Source: Gemmatimonadota bacterium (GTDB lineage: Bacteria; Gemmatimonadota; Gemmatimonadetes; Gemmatimonadales; GWC2-71-9). From it: 64,000 bases of DNA. Made by a program: the position numbers and the translations under genes. The notes under the pieces were generated by a model that saw only the letters and a program-made list of their open reading frames with translations, had not been told where the DNA came from and did not search any database. Below, piece after piece: positions 8,474-17,763 of the stretch; within the stretch, counting starts at the first letter, position 1; each line of letters opens with the position of its first letter. The DNA lies in contig QHUB01000014.1 of NCBI GenBank assembly GCA_003221035.1, positions 24,854-88,853 on the forward strand, read 5' to 3'.

Positions 8474-9544
8474 GTGCACGCAAGACTCGTCGCCGCATTG
8501 TGCGCGCTGAGCGCGACCGCACTCCCCGCGTTGGCCCAGACGAGCGGCAGCCAGGCACCGCCAGTCACGGTCGGCGGCGTGGTGTACGGCCAATACCAGT
8601 ACAACCTCCAGGACAGCATCGGGGCCGGCGGGCTCAACACCGGGAAGCAGAACTACTTCGCGATCAAGCGCGCCTACATCAACGTGATCGGGCGCTTCAG
8701 CGGCGGGTTGCTGACGCGCATCACCGCCGACATCGCGCCGGCGGGCACGGGAAACCAGGTCTACCGCCTGAAATACGCGTACGCCGCCTGGACGCCTACC
8801 AACAGCTCGCTCACCTACAAGTTCGGTTTGATCCACACACCCTGGCTCGACTGGGAAGAGGCGCTCTGGGACTATCGGATGCAGGGCACCATGCCAATCG
8901 AGCGCGCCGGCTACGCGACCTCCTCGGACTTCGGCGCCGGCATCGACGGCCACTGGAGCAGCGAGGGGGTCAACGCGCAGCTCACGCTGGTCAACGGCGA
9001 AGGGTACTCCGGCGGCACGGGCGACAAGGGCAAAGACGTCCAGCTGCGCGTGTCGGTTCGGCTCAGCAAAACCGACGATGCGAGTCGAGTCGGTGGTCTC
9101 CGGCTGACCGGGTATGCGGGTTACGGCAAGCGTACCGGTGGCGGCGACCGCAACCGCTTCATCGGACTGATCTCATACAAATCGAAGCAGTTCACCGTGG
9201 GCGGCGAATTCGCCTCCACCAAGGACACGGTTTCGCCGGTGGCCGCGGACAGCTTGAATCTCGGCGGCGGGGCGAACGCGACCGGCACAGTGCTCGCCGC
9301 CTATGGCGTGCTCCACTTCACCAACAGCCCCGTCGCGGTGATCGGGCGCGTCGATGTGAGCGATCCAAACACGAGCACCAACCCGAACAAGCTGACGCGG
9401 GGCATTGCGGGCATCTCTTATCAGCTCAATCCCAATCTGCGGATGCTCGCGGACGTCGACTTGCTGTCGTTCGAGGCCACGCCGACGAATACAACCAATT
9501 CGACGAGGCAACAGGCGCTCGTCCAAATGCAGTTCACGTTCTAA
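8474..9544 (+). CDS. phosphate-selective-porin-like outer-membrane protein
   Basis: A 356-residue protein with a signal peptide (MHARLVAALCALSATALPALAQ), then alternating aromatic and small residues typical of a beta barrel, ending in ...VQMQFTF with the C-terminal Phe used by the BAM complex. The layout resembles the OprO/OprP phosphate-selective porin family. The GTG start at 8474 is preceded by GAGGAG. It is followed after 20 bases by pstS, and a PHO-box-like repeat lies upstream, so it probably carries phosphate across the outer membrane to PstS. Substrate selectivity is inferred from context only. Confidence 0.82.
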   Translation: MHARLVAALCALSATALPALAQTSGSQAPPVTVGGVVYGQYQYNLQDSIGAGGLNTGKQNYFAIKRAYINVIGRFSGGLLTRITADIAPAGTGNQVYRLKYAYAAWTPTNSSLTYKFGLIHTPWLDWEEALWDYRMQGTMPIERAGYATSSDFGAGIDGHWSSEGVNAQLTLVNGEGYSGGTGDKGKDVQLRVSVRLSKTDDASRVGGLRLTGYAGYGKRTGGGDRNRFIGLISYKSKQFTVGGEFASTKDTVSPVAADSLNLGGGANATGTVLAAYGVLHFTNSPVAVIGRVDVSDPNTSTNPNKLTRGIAGISYQLNPNLRMLADVDLLSFEATPTNTTNSTRQQALVQMQFTF

Positions 9545-9564
9545 CAAGGATTTGGAGAGAACTC

Positions 9565-10614
9565 ATGAAGCTGACTCGATTCCTCGCGGTCGCCGGGTTG
9601 CTGGGCGGTGCCACGCCGCTCGCCGCGCAGATTCAGTTGAACGGCGCGGGAGCGACATTCCCGAACATCATCTACTCGGACTGGATGCTGACCTATAACC
9701 AATCGCATCCCGACGTGAAGCTGAACTATCAGTCCATCGGCTCGGGCGGCGGCATCCGCCAGTTCTCCGACGGCACCGTTGATTTCGGCGGGACTGACGC
9801 CCCGATGAGTGACTCCGCCATCGCCGCGATCCAGGGCAACGTGCTCCACATCCCCACGGTCATGGGCGCCGTGGTGGTGGCCTACAATCTTCAGGGCCTG
9901 TCGCAGCCGGTGAAGTTCACGGCCGACGTGCTCGCCGACATCTTCCTCGGCAAGATCACAAAGTGGAACGACCCGCGCCTCGTCAGCATCAACGCCGACG
10001 TAACGCTGCCCGCGACAGATATCGTGGTCGTCCACCGCGCCGACGGCTCGGGCACGTCGTTCGTGTTCACAGACTATCTCTCGAAGGTCAGCTCGGAGTG
10101 GCAGCAGAAGGTCGGCAAAGGCACGTCGGTGAACTGGCCGGTGGGGCTGGGCGGCCGGGGGAACGAAGGCGTGTCGGCCACGGTGAGTCAGACACCGGGC
10201 GCGATCGGCTACGTCGAGCTCGCCTATGCGCAGAAGAACAACATTCCGTTCGGCACGATGCGCAACAGCGCCGGCAACTGGATCACCCCGAGTCTCGAGG
10301 CGGTGACGGCGGCCGCCGCCGGTGCGATGAAGGACATGGGGCCAAACACGGACTTCCGCGTGTCGATCACGAACTCGCCGGGCAAGCAGGCGTACCCGAT
10401 TTCCAGCTTCACGTGGTTCTTGCTGCACAAGACCTACGCCGATGCCGATAAGGCGCGCGCGCTGGTCCAGTTCCTGGCGTGGGCGGAGGGCGAGGGCCAG
10501 GCCAAGGCCTCTTCGCTCGGCTATGCTCCCCTGCCCAAAGAGCTGCACCCCTGGATCGAAAGCCGTTTGAAGACCATCACGGCCGGTGGGCGGGCGGTCT
10601 GGAAGGCTGAGTAA
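9565..10614 (+). CDS. pstS: phosphate ABC transporter substrate-binding protein
   Basis: Periplasmic phosphate-binding protein of 349 residues with a signal peptide (MKLTRFLAVAGLLGGATPLAAQ). The mature N-terminus carries the PstS signatures LNGAGATFPNIIYSDW, YQSIGSGGGIRQFSDGTVDFGGTDAPMSD and HRADGSGTSFVFTDYLS, which together form the phosphate site. The ATG at 9565 follows a purine-rich GGAGAGA site. It feeds PstC-PstA, whose genes follow after a 78-base gap carrying another PHO-box repeat, so pstS may be transcribed both with the porin and upstream of the pstC promoter. Confidence 0.96.
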   Translation: MKLTRFLAVAGLLGGATPLAAQIQLNGAGATFPNIIYSDWMLTYNQSHPDVKLNYQSIGSGGGIRQFSDGTVDFGGTDAPMSDSAIAAIQGNVLHIPTVMGAVVVAYNLQGLSQPVKFTADVLADIFLGKITKWNDPRLVSINADVTLPATDIVVVHRADGSGTSFVFTDYLSKVSSEWQQKVGKGTSVNWPVGLGGRGNEGVSATVSQTPGAIGYVELAYAQKNNIPFGTMRNSAGNWITPSLEAVTAAAAGAMKDMGPNTDFRVSITNSPGKQAYPISSFTWFLLHKTYADADKARALVQFLAWAEGEGQAKASSLGYAPLPKELHPWIESRLKTITAGGRAVWKAE

Positions 10615-10629
10615 CTCGCGTTAGCCGCA

Positions 10630-10658
10630 GTGACACATCCGTTACACCGCCGTGACGG
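10630..10658 (+). promoter_or_regulatory. candidate PHO box upstream of pstC
   Basis: GTGACAC-N4-GTTACAC-N4-GTGACGG, the clearest copy in the window: three 7-bp units with perfect 11-bp period in the pstS-pstC gap. Reverse-complemented it matches the E. coli PHO box layout (CTGTCAT-type units with 4-bp spacers). It sits about 20 bases before a TAGGTT hexamer. Confidence 0.65.
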
Positions 10659-10677
10659 ACACTTCGGCGCGCACCGG

Positions 10678-10683
10678 TAGGTT
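10678..10683 (+). promoter_or_regulatory. -10 hexamer of pstC
   Basis: TAGGTT, 9 nt before the pstC ATG at 10693, placing transcription initiation at or just before the start codon. Together with the PHO-box repeats it suggests a separate PhoB-dependent promoter for pstC onward. Confidence 0.4.
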
Positions 10684-10692
10684 TTCCGGCGC

Positions 10693-11691
10693 ATGTCAAG
10701 CTTCCCCATCGAGGGTGTTCCCCCCGGCCGGCCCAGTGCCGAGACGCGTTGGCGCTCCCTCGTTGGAAACGATCGTAGCGATCGTGTCTATCGCAATGTG
10801 CTCACGGGTCTGGCGCTCGCGCTCCCCGCGCTGATCCTCATCATCCTGGGCGTCCTGTTCATGGGCGCGCTGCCGGCGCTGAAACGGTTCGGGCCTTCGT
10901 TCATCTGGACGTCGACGTGGGATCCCGTGGCCGAGGTCTATGGCGCCGCGCCGATGATCTTCGGCACGCTCGCGTCCTCGTTTCTCGCCCTGCTGATCGC
11001 GGTGCCGCTGGCGTTGAGCGTCGCGATCTTCCTGACCGAGTTTTCCCCCCGCTGGCTGCGACAGCCTGTCGGGTTCGTGATCGAGCTGCTCGCGGCAATC
11101 CCCAGCGTCGTGTACGGCACCTGGGGCATCTTCGTGCTGATCCCGTTCCTGCGCGCGCACGTGGTACCGCCGCTGAAGGCGGTGCTCGGCTGGACCCCGT
11201 TCTTTCACGGCGTGTTCTACGGGAATTCGCTGCTGGCCGGCGGCATCATCCTCGCGATCATGATCGTGCCATATATCGCCGCGGTCTCCCGCGAGGTGCT
11301 GCTCGCCGTACCGGGGAGCCAGCGGGAGGCCGCGCTCGCGATGGGGGCGACCCGCTGGGAGGCGGTGCGCTCGGCGGTGCTGCCCTACGGCCGCGCGGGA
11401 CTCATCGGTGCGGTGATTCTCGGGCTCGGCCGCGCTCTGGGCGAGACGATGGCGGTGACGATGGTGATCGGCAACCGGCACGACATCGGCGTCTCCGTGT
11501 TTCAGCCCGCGTACACGATGGCCGCGGCGATCGCCAACGAGTTCTCCGAGGCGACGACCCACTTGTACCTGTCCGCCCTGTTCGAGGTCGGCCTCATCCT
11601 GTTCGTCCTCACCGTGGTCGTGAACGCCATCGCCCGCATCTTGATTTGGCGGGTCGCGCGCGGGCAGGCCGTCGGGAGCCAGGCCCTATGA
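10693..11691 (+). CDS. pstC: phosphate ABC transporter permease PstC
   Basis: Inner-membrane permease of 332 residues with about six membrane segments. The first is GLALALPALILIILGVLFMG. The ABC permease coupling motif is around SREVLLAVPGSQREAALAMGATRWEAV (EAA loop), and PstC-type ELLAAIPSVVYGTWGIF is present. It forms the channel with PstA. The 3' end overlaps pstA by 4 bases (ATGA). Confidence 0.96.
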   Translation: MSSFPIEGVPPGRPSAETRWRSLVGNDRSDRVYRNVLTGLALALPALILIILGVLFMGALPALKRFGPSFIWTSTWDPVAEVYGAAPMIFGTLASSFLALLIAVPLALSVAIFLTEFSPRWLRQPVGFVIELLAAIPSVVYGTWGIFVLIPFLRAHVVPPLKAVLGWTPFFHGVFYGNSLLAGGIILAIMIVPYIAAVSREVLLAVPGSQREAALAMGATRWEAVRSAVLPYGRAGLIGAVILGLGRALGETMAVTMVIGNRHDIGVSVFQPAYTMAAAIANEFSEATTHLYLSALFEVGLILFVLTVVVNAIARILIWRVARGQAVGSQAL

Positions 11692-12536
11692 GCACGCGCG
11701 CGCTGCGCCGCCACATCACCAGCCGCATCATGACGGGCCTGGTCATCGTGCTGTCGTTCACCGCGGTGCTGGCGCTGTTCCTGATCCTCGGCAATCTCAT
11801 CATCAAGGGCGCATCGTCCCTGGACTGGGCGTTCTTCACGAAGAGCCCGGTGCCGGCCGGCCAGAGCGGCGGCGGCGTCGCCAACGCCATCGTCGGAACG
11901 GGCATCGTCGTCGGCCTTGCGGCGATCATCGGCGTGCCGCTCGGCGTCGGCGCGGGGATGTATCTGGCCGAGTACGGCTCGGGCCGGCTGGGCTGGCTGG
12001 TTCGCTTCATCGCCGACGTGCTCAACGGCACGCCGTCGATCGTCATCGGCATCGTGGGCTGGACATTCATCGTCAGGCCGACCAGCCGCTTCTCGGCCGT
12101 CGCGGGCGCGGTCGCCCTGGCGATTCTGATGATCCCCATGCTCGCGCGTACCACGGAGGAGATGGTGCGGCTCGTGCCCCATTCGCTGCGCGAGGCCGCG
12201 CTCGCCCTCGGCTACCCGCGCTGGCGCACGTCACTCAAGATTGTCGCGCGCACGGCGCTCGGCGGCATCGTGACGGGATCCCTCGTCGGCATCGCCCGCG
12301 TCGCCGGCGAGACCGCGCCGTTGCTGTTCACGGCGCTGGGCAACCTCAATTTCTCGGTCCACATCACGCAGCCGATCCAGACGCTGTCGCTCCAGATCTA
12401 CGTGTATGCCACCGGGCCGTTCGAGGAATGGCATCGCCTCGCGTGGGCGTCCGCGCTGGTGCTGATGGGGCTCGTACTGATCATCTCGCTCGTCGCCCGC
12501 TGGGTGACACGGCAGCGCTATGGTCGCATCCGCTAA
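11688..12536 (+). CDS. pstA: phosphate ABC transporter permease PstA
   Basis: Second permease subunit, 282 residues, about six membrane segments, with the family signatures [16 protein letters not shown] and the EAA loop [23 protein letters not shown]. The start at 11688 overlaps the pstC stop; a longer upstream frame inside pstC is a shadow of that gene. The end overlaps pstB1 by 17 bases, so pstC-pstA-pstB-pstB is one tightly coupled transcript. Confidence 0.96.
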   Translation: MSTRALRRHITSRIMTGLVIVLSFTAVLALFLILGNLIIKGASSLDWAFFTKSPVPAGQSGGGVANAIVGTGIVVGLAAIIGVPLGVGAGMYLAEYGSGRLGWLVRFIADVLNGTPSIVIGIVGWTFIVRPTSRFSAVAGAVALAILMIPMLARTTEEMVRLVPHSLREAALALGYPRWRTSLKIVARTALGGIVTGSLVGIARVAGETAPLLFTALGNLNFSVHITQPIQTLSLQIYVYATGPFEEWHRLAWASALVLMGLVLIISLVARWVTRQRYGRIR

Positions 12537-13296
12537 CGCGCGGCTCCGCCTCGAGACCGTCAAATTGACGGCGCTGTTCGGCCAGCACCGCGCCGTCCGC
12601 GACGTCTCGCTGCTGTTCCCGGCGCACACCGTGACGGCGATCATCGGACCCTCCGGGTGCGGCAAGAGCACCATGCTCCGCTGCCTCAACCGCATGCACG
12701 AGCTCACACCGGACGCGAGCGTCACAGGCGAGGTGCTGCTGGACAACGTGAACATCTATGGCGGCGCCGTGAGTCCCGTCGAGCTGCGCCGCCGCATCGG
12801 CATGGTGTTCCAGCGACCCACCCCGTTCCCGACGATGTCGATCTACGACAACGTGGCGGCGGGGCTGCGAGTGAACGGCCGGCGGCCCCGAACCGAGATC
12901 GACCACGCGGTGAGCCGCGCGCTGCAACAGGCGGCGCTGTGGGACGAAGTGAAGGACCGGCTCCATACCAGCGCGCTCGACTTGTCGGGCGGGCAGCAGC
13001 AACGCTTGTGTATCGCGCGCGCCGTGGCGCCCGAGCCTGAGATACTGCTCCTGGACGAACCGACGGCGTCGCTCGATCCCGCGGGAACGCAGCGCATTGA
13101 GGAACTGTGTCACGTCCTGAAGCGGCTGTACACGATCGTGATCGTCACGCACAACATGCAGCAGGCGGCGCGCGTGTCGGACTACACCGCCTTCATGTAC
13201 CTGGGCAGCCTGATCGAGGTCGGCAAGACGAACGAGCTGTTCACAAAGCCCACGATCGATCAGACGGAAGCGTACATCACAGGGCGGTTCGGATGA
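12520..13296 (+). CDS. pstB: phosphate ABC transporter ATPase, first copy
   Basis: ATP-binding subunit of 258 residues. Walker A is GPSGCGKST, the Q loop VFQRPTPFP, the signature LSGGQQQRL, Walker [14 protein letters not shown] and the H loop IVTHNMQQA. All catalytic motifs are intact. It overlaps pstA by 17 bases and the second pstB by 4 bases. It differs from the downstream copy in the helical domain, so the two may form a heterodimer or be alternative partners; the sequence does not decide between these. Confidence 0.95.
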   Translation: MVASANARLRLETVKLTALFGQHRAVRDVSLLFPAHTVTAIIGPSGCGKSTMLRCLNRMHELTPDASVTGEVLLDNVNIYGGAVSPVELRRRIGMVFQRPTPFPTMSIYDNVAAGLRVNGRRPRTEIDHAVSRALQQAALWDEVKDRLHTSALDLSGGQQQRLCIARAVAPEPEILLLDEPTASLDPAGTQRIEELCHVLKRLYTIVIVTHNMQQAARVSDYTAFMYLGSLIEVGKTNELFTKPTIDQTEAYITGRFG

Positions 13297-14132
13297 AACT
13301 TGCGTCGGACAGTCGGACGGTCGGACCGTCGGACCGCGCCGCGCAGGTCAGTCAGACTGTCAGACCGTCCGACCGTCCGACCCCTGTGCTCGAGTCACGC
13401 GCCTACAACTTCTGGTACGGGACCAACCATGCTCTGCACGATATCTCGATGGGGATTCCCCGGCGCGCCATCACCGCCCTGATCGGCCCATCGGGCTGTG
13501 GCAAGACGACGTTCCTGCGCTCGATCAATCGGATGCACGATCTGACGCCGGGCGCCCGGCACACGGGCGAAATCCTGCTTGATGGCGCCTCGATCTTTGG
13601 GCCCGGAACGGACGTGGTGACATTGCGGCGTCGCATTGGCATGGTGTTTCAGCGACCCAACCCGTTTCCGAAATCGGTCTACGACAACGTGGCGTACGGG
13701 CCGCGCCTCAATGCGCTTGCGCACGCGCGCGAGCTGCCTGATCGGGTCGAACGAGCGTTACGGCAGGCGGCGCTGTGGGAGGAAGTGGCCGACCGCCTGC
13801 GCGAGCCAGGCACGGCGCTCTCCGGCGGCCAGCAGCAGCGCCTCTGCATCGCGCGCGCGCTCGCGAACGAGCCCGAACTGCTGCTGATGGATGAACCCTG
13901 CTCCGCCCTCGACCCGATCGCCACGCAGCGGATCGAAGAACTCCTGGTCGAGCTGAAGAAATCGTATACCATCGTGATCGTCACGCATAACATGCAGCAG
14001 GCGGCGCGCGTGTCTGATTACACCGGCTTCTTCTACGTCGGCAACCTCGTCGAATTCGGCGTGACACAGCAGCTGTTTACGCGTCCCAGTGATGAACGGA
14101 CCGAAGCATACATTACCGGAAGGTTTGGATAG
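13293..14132 (+). CDS. pstB: phosphate ABC transporter ATPase, second copy
   Basis: A second PstB of 279 residues with intact Walker A (GPSGCGKTT), Q loop (VFQRPNPFP), signature (LSGGQQQRL), Walker B ([13 protein letters not shown]) and H loop (IVTHNMQQA). The start overlaps the stop of the first copy. Residues about 5-31 (TVGPSDRA...VRPSDRP) are not PstB sequence: they are encoded by an imperfect palindrome of GTCGGAC-type units at 13304-13381. The recognisable ATPase begins at [10 protein letters not shown]. It is followed 2 bases later by phoU. Confidence 0.94.
   Translation: MKLASDSRTVGPSDRAAQVSQTVRPSDRPTPVLESRAYNFWYGTNHALHDISMGIPRRAITALIGPSGCGKTTFLRSINRMHDLTPGARHTGEILLDGASIFGPGTDVVTLRRRIGMVFQRPNPFPKSVYDNVAYGPRLNALAHARELPDRVERALRQAALWEEVADRLREPGTALSGGQQQRLCIARALANEPELLLMDEPCSALDPIATQRIEELLVELKKSYTIVIVTHNMQQAARVSDYTGFFYVGNLVEFGVTQQLFTRPSDERTEAYITGRFG
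13304..13381. repeat. in-frame palindromic element inside pstB2
   Basis: The left arm (13304-13335) is four GTCGGAC-type units; the right arm (13347-13381) is the complementary GTCCGAC-type units, with an 11-base GC-rich loop between. About 26 of 31 arm positions pair. The 78 bases are a multiple of three and stay open in the pstB2 frame, encoding Ser-Asp-Arg/Pro-rich residues. The same unit recurs as a tandem array in glmM. Confidence 0.8.
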
Positions 14133-14134
14133 CC

Positions 14135-14812
14135 ATGAACGTGCAAGCAACGAGTCACCGCCATTTCCACGACGAGCTCTCCGAGCTCAAGGTCGCGCTC
14201 CTCAACATGTCGGGCGAAGCGCAAGGCGCGCTGGCGACCGCCGTTGAGGCGGTCTTGACGCGCGACGGCGAAAGCGCCGCCAAGGTGATCGAGGGCGACA
14301 CGGAAGTCGACACGCTGGAGCTCGAGGTCGAGGAGACCGTGATCCGGCTGCTCGCCACCCAGCAGCCGATGGCGCGCGACCTCCGCTTCCTGACGGCCGC
14401 GATGAAGATCGCCAACGACCTGGAGCGTGTGGGCGATCACGCCGTCAACATCGCGCAGTCCGCCGAGCGCCTGCTGCGGGCGCGCCCGATCGTGCCGGAA
14501 CCCGAGCTGCTCGAGATGGCGCGCCAGGCGCGCACCATGCTGGCCGACGCCCTCGATGCGTTCGTGCGGGGTGACGCGCAGGCCGGCCGCGCGATCTGCC
14601 GCCGCGACGACAGCGTGGACGCGCTGCACCAGTCGATGTTCCGGATTCTGCTGACGCACATGATGGAGGACCCGCACATCATCGGGACCGCGATGGAGCT
14701 ATTCCTGGTGAGCCGGAACCTCGAGCGTGTCGCGGATCTGGCGACGAATATCGCGGAAGACGTCGTGTTCTTGGTGGAGGGGAAGTCGATCAAGCATCAC
14801 GCGGAAGGATAG
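14135..14812 (+). CDS. phoU: phosphate transport regulator PhoU
   Basis: A 225-residue helical protein made of two PhoU repeats, each with the metal-binding E/DxxxD signature: DLRFLTAAMKIANDLERVGDHAVNIA (first) and EDPHIIGTAMELFLVSRNLERVADLATNIAEDVVF (second). PhoU links the Pst transporter to PhoR and keeps the Pho regulon off when phosphate is plentiful. It is the last gene of the pst operon. Its TAG stop is the first three bases of a repeat element (14810-14890). Confidence 0.96.
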   Translation: MNVQATSHRHFHDELSELKVALLNMSGEAQGALATAVEAVLTRDGESAAKVIEGDTEVDTLELEVEETVIRLLATQQPMARDLRFLTAAMKIANDLERVGDHAVNIAQSAERLLRARPIVPEPELLEMARQARTMLADALDAFVRGDAQAGRAICRRDDSVDALHQSMFRILLTHMMEDPHIIGTAMELFLVSRNLERVADLATNIAEDVVFLVEGKSIKHHAEG

Positions 14813-14890
14813 GAGCCGGGATCTTGGAGTCGGGATCTTGGAGTCGGGATCTTGGAGTCGGGATTCTGGATCCTAGCTCCCGACTCCTAG
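14810..14890. repeat. tandem 14-mer array with inverted closing arm between phoU and the rhomboid gene
   Basis: Four tandem copies of a 14-mer (GGAGYCGGGATCTT type, from 14812 to 14867) are followed by one inverted copy (14870-14890). The outer arms pair well. The element reaches exactly from the phoU stop codon to the stop codon of the convergent rhomboid gene and contains both TAGs. It probably acts as a bidirectional terminator. Confidence 0.8.
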
Positions 14891-15648
14891 TAAGTTCGAT
14901 ACCGGTAGTACGGCGGCGGCTGCACGGGCCGCCGCTTGAGTGCGTCCTCCGACGCGAACAACTTGACGAGCACCAACCCTGCGATGAACCCACCCACATG
15001 GGCGAAGAACGCCACCCCACCCTTGTCGATCTCGCTGAGACTGCCGAGCCCGCTCAGCACCTGCAGCAAGATCCAGTAGCCGAGCATGACCCAGGCCGGA
15101 AGTGCGACGGTGGTGATGTAGATCGGCAGGATCACCAGGGTGTGCACGCGTACCCGGGGGTAGAGCAGCAGATAGGCACCCAGGACGCCACTGATCGCGC
15201 CTGAGGCTCCCACCATGGGGACCACCGAATGCGGGCTGACGAAGACTTGCGCGGCGGCCGCCGCCGTTCCGCACAACAGGTAAAAGATCAGGAACTTCCC
15301 GTGCCCCATGACATCTTCGATGTTGTTTCCGAACACCCACAGAAACAGCATGTTGCCGATCAGGTGAAACCAGCCGCCGTGCATGAACATGGAAGTCAGC
15401 ACGGTCCAGTATTTCGGGACCGCGTCCACCATGCAGATCATGCCGGGCGCGAGCTCGACGCCGCTTCCGGGCCGCACGCTATGGAGCACCTCTCCTGGGA
15501 TTAGGCCCAGATCGCAGACCGACCGCGCCAAAGGCCCCTGTGCCCCCGCTCCCTGTATAAGGATGAAGGCGAGCGCGTTGGCGACGATGATTGCAACGGT
15601 GATGACGGCGGGATGCTCGGTGGGGTTTTCGTCTTTATAGGGGAACAT
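14887..15648 (-). CDS. rhomboid family intramembrane serine protease
   Basis: A 253-residue integral membrane protein. The catalytic dyad is visible: Ser149 in the GASGAISG motif and His217 in AFFAHVGGF. The conserved HGGWFHLIGNMLFLWVFG segment (residues 90-107) is the oxyanion/loop region. About six to seven membrane helices follow the short cytoplasmic N-terminus MFPYKDENPTEHP, which is typical of bacterial rhomboids with an extra extracytoplasmic insertion (residues 50-78). The C-terminal tail is basic and tyrosine-rich (YYRYRTY). It is divergent from dnaK. The substrate is unknown. Confidence 0.93.
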   Translation of the reverse strand: MFPYKDENPTEHPAVITVAIIVANALAFILIQGAGAQGPLARSVCDLGLIPGEVLHSVRPGSGVELAPGMICMVDAVPKYWTVLTSMFMHGGWFHLIGNMLFLWVFGNNIEDVMGHGKFLIFYLLCGTAAAAAQVFVSPHSVVPMVGASGAISGVLGAYLLLYPRVRVHTLVILPIYITTVALPAWVMLGYWILLQVLSGLGSLSEIDKGGVAFFAHVGGFIAGLVLVKLFASEDALKRRPVQPPPYYRYRTY

Positions 15649-15652
15649 GGAC

Positions 15653-15717
15653 TAGGAGTTTGGAGCCGGGAATCTGGGGTGGGAAGGGCCAGATCCTGAC
15701 TCCCAAATCGTCAATCC
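15653..15717. repeat. palindromic element between rhomboid and dnaK
   Basis: The left arm 15653-15677 (TAGGAG...GGAGCCGGGAATCTGG) and right arm 15689-15717 (CCAGATCCTGACTCCC...AATCCT) are imperfect complements of the same GGAGTCGGGATC family as the element after phoU. Here it lies in a divergent promoter region, 4 bases upstream of the rhomboid start, rather than at gene ends. Confidence 0.65.
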
Positions 15718-15810
15718 TGCCTTAATGACAGCGAATCGAGGCATGATGCTTGCCCTCTGCGACCCCCAGCAGTGGACCGGCATCAAAATCCCTACCAGGA
15801 GACTGAAAGT

Positions 15811-17751
<1,941 letters not shown>

Positions 17752-17763
17752 AAGGGGGCGCTG

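Noticed and set aside
14812..14867. Tandem 14-mer array considered as a CRISPR
   Set aside because: Units are contiguous without spacers and far too short for CRISPR repeats.
15718..15810. CIRCE (HrcA) operator upstream of dnaK
   Set aside because: No TTAGCACTC/GAGTGCTAA inverted repeat is present between the repeat element and the dnaK start.
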